A stretch of DNA of 5,883 nt from Candidatus Spyradenecus faecavium (GTDB taxonomy: Bacteria; Verrucomicrobiota; Kiritimatiellia; RFP12; DVOR01): contig DVOR01000207.1 in assembly GCA_018713405.1 (NCBI GenBank), positions 1-5,883 on the forward strand, given 5' to 3'. The translations under genes and the position numbers were made by a program. The notes under the pieces are model-generated. The model was not told the origin of the DNA and ran no database searches. It was given only the letters and a program-made list of their open reading frames with translations. Shown here one piece after another: positions 1-2,824 of the stretch. Every line of letters begins with the position of its first letter. Position 1 is the first letter of the stretch.

Positions 1-3
1 CCT

Positions 4-134
4 GAATAAAAGCGCCCGGGTAGGCGCACCCCCCGGGCATGATAGGTTGCGTCAGCCCTATCCGAGGACCCCCGATGCTCCAACGGTGCCCCTGCGTCAT
101 GGAAGGTGCGGAGCCACCATTTCCCATGAGCAAC
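4..134 (-). ncRNA. Candidate small non-coding RNA (or terminated leader) on the minus strand
   Basis: No known RNA family is recognised; I compared it by eye with SRP RNA, tmRNA, RNase P RNA and common riboswitches without a match. What is seen is a complete transcription unit of about 130 nt: a sigma70-like promoter at 141-169, a structured body, and an intrinsic terminator at 7-38. The RNA near its 5' end can form a hairpin pairing TCATGG with CCATGA around an inner GGTG/CACC stem (plus-strand bases about 98-128). A second hairpin pairs GATAGG with CCTATC (41-46 and 57-62) around a 10-nt loop. The apical GCTCC of the first hairpin could also pair with GGAGC further along (77-81 with 110-114), a possible pseudoknot. 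The alternative is a riboswitch-like or attenuator leader for a gene beyond the left edge. The start is inferred from promoter spacing and could be off by a few bases. Confidence 0.42.
7..38 (-). terminator. Intrinsic terminator of the minus-strand transcript
   Basis: On the minus strand a perfect 7-bp GC stem (GCCCGGG at 32-38 paired with CCCGGGC at 14-20) encloses an 11-nt loop. It is followed by GC and then TTTTATT. This is the standard Rho-independent layout. On the plus strand no T-run follows the hairpin, so termination is directed leftward. Confidence 0.6.
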
Positions 135-140
135 GACACC

Positions 141-169
141 ATAATACCCCATCCGCCCCCAAAAATCAA
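141..169 (-). promoter_or_regulatory. Sigma70-type promoter for the minus-strand RNA
   Basis: Reading the minus strand, a -35 box TTGATT (164-169) is followed by exactly 17 bp and a -10 box TATTAT (141-146, five of six consensus bases). Transcription would start near 134. The promoter lies back to back with the plus-strand operon promoter, whose -35 begins at 174, so the two could influence each other. Confidence 0.5.
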
Positions 170-173
170 GCCC

Positions 174-203
174 TTGTAAGCCCCGCTTCGTTTGTGATAG
201 ACT
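174..203 (+). promoter_or_regulatory. Candidate promoter of the three-gene operon
   Basis: A -35-like TTGTAA (174-179) is separated by 18 bp from a -10-like TAGACT (198-203). The -10 is preceded by TGA, giving an extended -10 (TGn) element at 195. Each hexamer matches four of six consensus bases. A start near 210 would give a leader of about 108 nt before the first gene. The 10-bp direct repeats listed separately sit in the spacer and at the start point. Confidence 0.38.
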
Positions 204-217
204 AGTGTCGTTTGTGA
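188..217 (+). repeat. 10-bp direct repeat over the operon promoter, possible operator
   Basis: TCGTTTGTGA occurs at 188-197 and again at 208-217, an exact repeat with a 20-bp period (about two helical turns). The first copy fills the spacer next to the -10 box and the second covers the predicted start point. This is the placement expected of a repressor or autoregulator binding site. No regulator is identified, although the third operon gene may carry a DNA-binding fold. Confidence 0.4.
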
Positions 218-304
218 GGCTCCTGCGTAACCGTCTCAACGACACGCCACCGCCATTGCCGCGCACCTCTCTTTCTGCCGCCTCACCGCAACCAAGACAA
301 CGAG

Positions 305-312
305 AAAGGAGG
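305..312 (+). promoter_or_regulatory. Strong ribosome binding site of the first operon gene
   Basis: AAAGGAGG ends five bases before the ATG at 318. This is close to a perfect Shine-Dalgarno sequence and fixes the start of the first gene. Confidence 0.75.
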
Positions 313-317
313 CCAAC

Positions 318-920
318 ATGACAGAGACAAACGAACACAACGCCTCTTCGACAAAAGAGGAGGCCTCCCTCACGGATTATAGAACCCAAGTGAAGGCCTG
401 GATCGCGTCTGACGCAAATGTCATATTTGGCAATTATTCCACCGCGCACGCCGCGTGCGTCGTCGAAGAGTTTGCCAAAAGCGCAAAAGAAAGCATTGTG
501 CTGATGTCCGGGGCTTTCGCTCGTGAGTTTTATGGCAACGACGTTTTCAATGCCTTTGTGGATGCTTCAAAGCGAGGTGTCTCAATCAGGATTGTCACCT
601 CTGATGACCCCAAGGCTGTTGACATCGACAACCTAAACGCCCTGCATGACGCCTGCGCGAAAGGAAAGGTCGCCTTCTTTGTCGCGCGCTACTCCGGCAA
701 AGAATCTCCGACGCACTTCATGGTCGTGGACAAAAAGCGCTACCGGCTTGAACGTGGGACACACACGCCGACCGAAGACCCTCCGCTTGTGCAAGCGGAG
801 GTCTGTTGCAACGGTGTCGTGCGCGCCTCCAAGCTCGAAGACTTCTTCAATCTCGTCTGGGCCAGATTGGAAATCCAGAGCATCAAAAAGAATACCAAGC
901 CTTCGCCGATGAGCCGATAA
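318..920 (+). CDS. Hypothetical protein with a degenerate phospholipase-D-like domain (200 aa)
   Basis: The product is a soluble protein with no signal peptide or membrane segment. After a polar N-terminus (residues 1-30) comes a segment reading like a PLD-superfamily half-domain: a helix around 42-58, a hydrophobic strand followed by SGAF (58-66), a helix ending in ASKRGVSIRIV (83-93), a third strand VAFFVAR (118-124), and a motif built on HFMVVD (H133, D138) followed by YRLE (142-145). In catalytic PLD enzymes this last position carries HxKxxxxD. Here the histidine remains but the lysine two residues later is methionine, so classical HKD catalysis is doubtful. The variant H-F-x-V-x-D followed by Y-R-x-E resembles, from memory, other inactive or variant PLD-like proteins. 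The start is fixed by AAAGGAGG five bases upstream. It is the first gene of a three-gene operon. Domain assignment is by pattern only; a different small alpha/beta fold is possible. Confidence 0.8.
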   Translation: MTETNEHNASSTKEEASLTDYRTQVKAWIASDANVIFGNYSTAHAACVVEEFAKSAKESIVLMSGAFAREFYGNDVFNAFVDASKRGVSIRIVTSDDPKAVDIDNLNALHDACAKGKVAFFVARYSGKESPTHFMVVDKKRYRLERGTHTPTEDPPLVQAEVCCNGVVRASKLEDFFNLVWARLEIQSIKKNTKPSPMSR

Positions 921-932
921 GGGACTGGGCCG

Positions 933-1505
933 ATGCTGTTCACGGACAATATGGAGGTCGTCCTCACGGCCTATCTGGCGTTTGAAGGCCTAAGTATTTG
1001 GAAGGTCGCACCAATAATCAAACGCGAAGAGTTATTTGTCGACGATGGTCTGTCAAGCGATGCTGGCGAGGAAGAGGATCTCTGCAGAGCCTATGCGCAA
1101 GCTCTCGGCGAACGCGCCGTGGATGGACATGTCCCGACGCATGAAGAATCCGAAACGTTGGCGTTCCTGTCCAAAAAAGTTGAGAAGGCAAAAAACAGAA
1201 GAAAGAAAGCGCGTGAAAAGGCCCTCGCGCGCTATGATCGGTATGTCCGCTCACACGTGCTCGCCAACTGGTTCCTGCATTACACCCCTCTTGCCATCCC
1301 GCTCTTCTTGTCGCTTTCGTTGTTCGCCTGGCCGCCAATAAAAACCTTCATGGCGGTGCTCGTCTTGCTCCTCTTTCTGCTCAAGACGGCTGCAGTCAGC
1401 TTTTACTTCATAATGGCCGCAAGTGTTCGCAAAGCCGCTTCCGGCTCAATCCCAAGCGAATCGGCTGCCTCCGTCTACGGCCTTGATGATTCTCAAAGGC
1501 AATGA
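933..1505 (+). CDS. Hypothetical protein with a basic helical region and two membrane segments (190 aa)
   Basis: I do not recognise a family. Residues 1-80 are mixed and include an acidic patch (about 37-49). Residues 81-107 are strongly basic and probably helical (KKVEKAKNRRKKAREKALAR), a possible coiled coil or nucleic-acid/lipid-facing helix. Two hydrophobic segments follow, about 113-134 and 137-163, separated by a tight WPPIK turn, which suggests a hairpin in the inner membrane. The C-terminal 25 residues are polar and serine-rich. With the basic stretch just before the first membrane segment, both termini are probably cytoplasmic (positive-inside rule). The gene begins 12 nt after the upstream stop with AAGGGA (919-924) eight bases before ATG, so it is surely co-transcribed. 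The membrane hairpin makes it the candidate membrane-acting partner of the PLD-like protein; that role is inference. Confidence 0.82.
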   Translation: MLFTDNMEVVLTAYLAFEGLSIWKVAPIIKREELFVDDGLSSDAGEEEDLCRAYAQALGERAVDGHVPTHEESETLAFLSKKVEKAKNRRKKAREKALARYDRYVRSHVLANWFLHYTPLAIPLFLSLSLFAWPPIKTFMAVLVLLLFLLKTAAVSFYFIMAASVRKAASGSIPSESAASVYGLDDSQRQ

Positions 1506-1532
1506 CCTTGCCGGAAAATGGAATCCTCGCTG

Positions 1533-1910
1533 ATGGACAAAGCCACGCTGGCCTTCCTGGAGTCATTGCGAGATGGACGCCTCGTAGGGCTCACAGAAGC
1601 TGACCCAAGGCTCCCGGCGGCGATTGAGGCCCTCCAGCGCGGATGGGTCTGCGCAGAGCGCCCGCCGACCTATGTCTCCGAAGGGAGAATCGGCGCCCTT
1701 GTCCTGCGTGGACTCACGCAAGAAGGCTGGGAAGCCATCGACCGTGAGCGCGCCGCAATCGCATCCGGAAAACCTTCGGCGCGGCTCAGAAACGCCTTCC
1801 TGCGGGCAGGAAAATGGGCCCTCTCCGGCATTGACAGAATCATCCTCGCCGCGCTCTGCAGCGAGACCCTTTTCAGGTGGATCGTCCGCCTCTTTTTCTC
1901 CGAGGACTGA
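1533..1910 (+). CDS. Small hypothetical protein, possible winged-helix end and hydrophobic C-terminus (125 aa)
   Basis: No family is recognised with certainty. Residues 1-70 contain a helix (ATLAFLESLRDG), a second helix (PAAIEALQRGWV) and an LTQEGWEAID segment (61-70). The pattern of a leucine-rich beta turn followed by LTxxGwexi is typical of the wing and last helix of small winged-helix proteins. Residues 71-97 are basic and alanine-rich, and 100-122 (IDRIILAALC...FRWIVRLFF) are hydrophobic with scattered charges, either a weak membrane segment or an amphipathic membrane-binding helix. I chose ATG at 1533 because GGAA (1520-1523) sits nine bases upstream. The in-frame ATG at 1518, five codons earlier, has only a poorly spaced CGGA before it but cannot be excluded. 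The gene closes the operon. If the winged helix is real, it could bind the direct repeat at the operon promoter. Confidence 0.72.
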   Translation: MDKATLAFLESLRDGRLVGLTEADPRLPAAIEALQRGWVCAERPPTYVSEGRIGALVLRGLTQEGWEAIDRERAAIASGKPSARLRNAFLRAGKWALSGIDRIILAALCSETLFRWIVRLFFSED

Positions 1911-1985
1911 GTGCATGCGCCACATCACATAACACGTCACAAAGACGCTGATGACGATCGTCCAAACCAAATCCTTCGCGTTCAT
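1563..1985 (-). CDS. Doubtful antisense open frame with a membrane-like N-terminus (140 aa)
   Basis: This minus-strand frame is listed because its start is unusually good: AGGGGAGG precedes ATG by four bases, and residues 7-23 (VWTIVISVFVTCYVMWR) form a convincing hydrophobic segment followed by a polar tail. However, all but the first 25 codons lie antisense to the third operon gene, whose operon position and codon use are more credible. No promoter is evident upstream on the minus strand, where the operon terminator hairpin lies. It may be a chance frame, or only its N-terminal part may be meaningful as a small membrane peptide. Confidence 0.15.
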   Translation of the reverse strand: MNAKDLVWTIVISVFVTCYVMWRMHSVLGEKEADDPPEKGLAAERGEDDSVNAGEGPFSCPQEGVSEPRRRFSGCDCGALTVDGFPAFLRESTQDKGADSPFGDIGRRALCADPSALEGLNRRREPWVSFCEPYEASISQ

Positions 1986-2037
1986 CCTGCCTCCCCTTCG
2001 GGTTCACCTTCCGGCGCACCCCGCTGAAACACCAGCC

Positions 2038-2066
2038 AGGCCGGGCCCCGCCCGGCCTTTGTTTTG
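2038..2066 (+). terminator. Intrinsic terminator of the three-gene operon
   Basis: A perfect 9-bp stem (AGGCCGGGC at 2038-2046 and GCCCGGCCT at 2050-2058) with a CCC loop is followed by TTGTTTTG. The terminator lies about 128 bases after the stop of the third gene, points rightward, and shows that any gene ending at 1910 is the last of its unit. Confidence 0.75.
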
Positions 2067-2097
2067 CCCGCGCACCCCGCCGCGGGCCCGCGCGGGC
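2066..2097. repeat. GC-rich nested hairpin directly after the operon terminator
   Basis: GCCCGCGC (2066-2073) pairs perfectly with GCGCGGGC (2090-2097). The intervening 16 bases contain a second stem, CCCGC/GCGGG (2076-2080 and 2082-2086). Only GTTTCGGG follows on the plus strand, so it is at most a weak second terminator. It may be a backup structure or a transcript-stabilising stem. Confidence 0.5.
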
Positions 2098-2285
2098 GTT
2101 TCGGGTCCTTGCACGGAGCGCACCAAAAGCCGCACCAAGCCGCACAACAGAAGCTATTTTGCGCCATACTGTTGCGCCAAAACGGCACCCCTGAAAAAAG
2201 TTGATAGCCTTGAATCTTGTTCCATTGGCCTACCGCGTTGCCTGGCGCGTTCCGGTCTGGTACGTCCGCAGGACGTGCCGCGGGT
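2098..2285. other. Non-coding stretch with no recognised gene
   Basis: I see no supported gene here on either strand. The open frames that cross it also run through the flanking hairpins and lack ribosome binding sites. It contains a short direct repeat TTGCGCCA (2159-2166 and 2172-2179, 13-bp period) and CGCACC-type repeats around 2120-2145. A TTGATA hexamer at 2201 looks like a -35 box but has no -10 partner at usable spacing. Confidence 0.4.
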
Positions 2286-2330
2286 GCAGGGGGAACTTCC
2301 CCCTGCCGGGGTGTGGGGCAGCGCCCCACA
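2286..2330. repeat. Tandem pair of perfect GC-rich inverted repeats
   Basis: The first inverted repeat is GCAGGGGGAA (2286-2295) and TTCCCCCTGC (2297-2306), ten paired bases around a single centre base. The second is TGTGGGGC (2312-2319) and GCCCCACA (2323-2330) around AGC. Neither is followed by a T-run on the plus strand; the plus strand continues into a pyrimidine-rich tract (about 2331-2363). Double hairpins like this recur between genes in several GC-rich genomes, so this may be one copy of a dispersed intergenic repeat. Confidence 0.6.
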
Positions 2331-2375
2331 TCCCTCCTTCCTCCCCTTTTCCCATCCTTCCTTGCCCACGCCTCC

Positions 2376-2391
2376 CAACTTCCAAACTTCC
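2376..2391 (+). repeat. Short tandem repeat CAACTTCC / AAACTTCC
   Basis: Two adjacent 8-bp units differ by one base (2376-2383 and 2384-2391). From memory, longer runs of this kind are scattered between genes in some PVC-group genomes. Two units alone prove little. Confidence 0.3.
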
Positions 2392-2418
2392 GAATCGGCC
2401 CCGACGAGGGGCCGATTC
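2392..2418. repeat. Perfect 11-bp inverted repeat (terminator-like stem)
   Basis: GAATCGGCCCC (2392-2402) pairs perfectly with GGGGCCGATTC (2408-2418) around a GACGA loop. The sequence after it lacks a T-run on both strands, so a simple intrinsic terminator is unlikely. It could be a stabilising stem, a protein-binding palindrome, or a repeat-family member. Confidence 0.6.
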
Positions 2419-2442
2419 TGCATAAGTACTGATGAATTTCTG

Positions 2443-2525
2443 AAACCCTTAAGGGTTTGCCTCGAAACCCTTAGGGTTTTGGGACGAACCCCTTAGGGTT
2501 TCGCCCCGGACCCTTTAGGGTTTTT
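2443..2525. repeat. Array of four AAACCCTTAGGGTTT palindromes with a ~22-bp period
   Basis: Copy 1 (2443-2458) is the perfect 16-bp palindrome AAACCCTTAAGGGTTT. Copy 2 (2465-2479) is AAACCCTTAGGGTTT, two 7-bp arms around one base. Copy 3 (2487-2501) is AACCCCTTAGGGTTT, slightly imperfect. Copy 4 (2510-2525) is ACCCTTTAGGGTTTTT. The CCCT cores begin at 2446, 2468, 2490 and 2511, so spacing is 22, 22 and 21 bp, putting all centres on about the same helical face. The short spacers differ in sequence, so the palindromes, not the spacers, are conserved. This fits cooperative protein binding. As RNA the stems have almost no loop and would be weak hairpins. Confidence 0.65.
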
Positions 2526-2535
2526 CGGCGGGGGA

Positions 2536-2567
2536 CAGAAAAGCCGCCCGGGGGATGCCCGGGCGGC
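2536..2567 (-). terminator. Intrinsic terminator for the minus strand
   Basis: GCCGCCCGGG (2543-2552) and CCCGGGCGGC (2558-2567) form a perfect 10-bp stem with a GGATG loop. On the minus strand the stem is followed by TTTTCTG (2536-2542); on the plus strand it is followed by GAAGGGG. It therefore terminates leftward transcription, and it begins 17 bases beyond the stop of the minus-strand frame at 2585, which supports that frame being the end of a transcribed gene. Confidence 0.62.
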
Positions 2568-2584
2568 GAAGGGGAAAAGTGGAC

Positions 2585-2737
2585 TCAGAGGGTCAACGTC
2601 TCGCCGTCGGCGGGGATGAGGAGGCGCGCGGAGAAGGCGTTGTCCTCGGCGAAGGCGCAGAGCGACTGATGGAGCCCGGGCGTTTCGCGCCCCCTTTGGC
2701 GTCTTTGCGGTTCCCTTCCTTTTTCCCCGGACACCAT
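2585..2737 (-). pseudogene. Short minus-strand gene or remnant of a gene 3' end (50 codons from ATG)
   Basis: I do not recognise a family. The last 29 residues or so (LHQSLCAFAEDNAF... to PADGETLTL) have protein-like composition and codons ending almost always in C or G, as in purL, and the stop is followed closely by a minus-strand intrinsic terminator. The first 21 residues (from ATG at 2737) are a basic, low-complexity stretch with poorer codons and no clear ribosome binding site. A hairpin GGGCG/CGCCC sits at about the junction (near 2690). Upstream, the frame stays open through the purL promoter and antisense to purL, which is surely not coding. The simplest reading is the surviving 3' end of a gene whose front was lost or replaced; a genuine 50-residue protein divergent from purL is the alternative. 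Confidence 0.35.
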
Positions 2738-2777
2738 TGATCCGTGCCGCAGGGCTGTCACGGCGAGGCAGGGAATA

Positions 2778-2786
2778 TGGTAGAAT
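2778..2786 (+). promoter_or_regulatory. Extended -10 promoter of purL
   Basis: TGGTAGAAT carries the TGn extension directly before TAGAAT (five of six -10 consensus bases). No good -35 is seen: CTGTCA at 2755-2760 is 20 bp away, and extended -10 promoters can do without one. A start near 2793 gives a leader of about 32 nt. I see no convincing PurR-type palindrome or purine riboswitch. Confidence 0.5.
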
Positions 2787-2809
2787 AGGGACGATTTGTT
2801 TTCCCCATC

Positions 2810-2815
2810 GAGAGG
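2810..2815 (+). promoter_or_regulatory. Ribosome binding site of purL
   Basis: GAGAGG lies nine bases before the ATG at 2825. It is an imperfect but adequately placed Shine-Dalgarno sequence, and no other in-frame start lies nearby, so the purL start is secure. Confidence 0.5.
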
Positions 2816-2824
2816 TTTTGGACT

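Noticed and set aside
21..100. SAH-, ZTP- or guanidine-type riboswitch from short look-alike segments (CCGAGGA, GGTGCGCC)
   Set aside because: Only short isolated matches were seen; the conserved cores and their order are absent, and the GGTGCGCC part belongs to the terminator loop.
39..179. A 46-codon plus-strand frame (ATG at 39)
   Set aside because: No Shine-Dalgarno precedes it, the composition is proline-rich, and it lies antisense to the better supported minus-strand RNA unit.
2201..2236. A plus-strand promoter starting from TTGATA
   Set aside because: No recognisable -10 hexamer lies at 16-19 bp, and no gene follows before several hairpins.
1951..2496. A 181-codon plus-strand frame after the operon
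   Set aside because: It runs through the operon terminator, three further hairpins and most of the palindrome array, is proline/arginine-rich and has no ribosome binding site.
2443..2525. CRISPR array or telomere-like TTAGGG repeat
   Set aside because: Units are only about 15 bp with 6-7 bp spacers, far too short for CRISPR. TTAGGG here is one half of a palindrome and is not in head-to-tail repeats.
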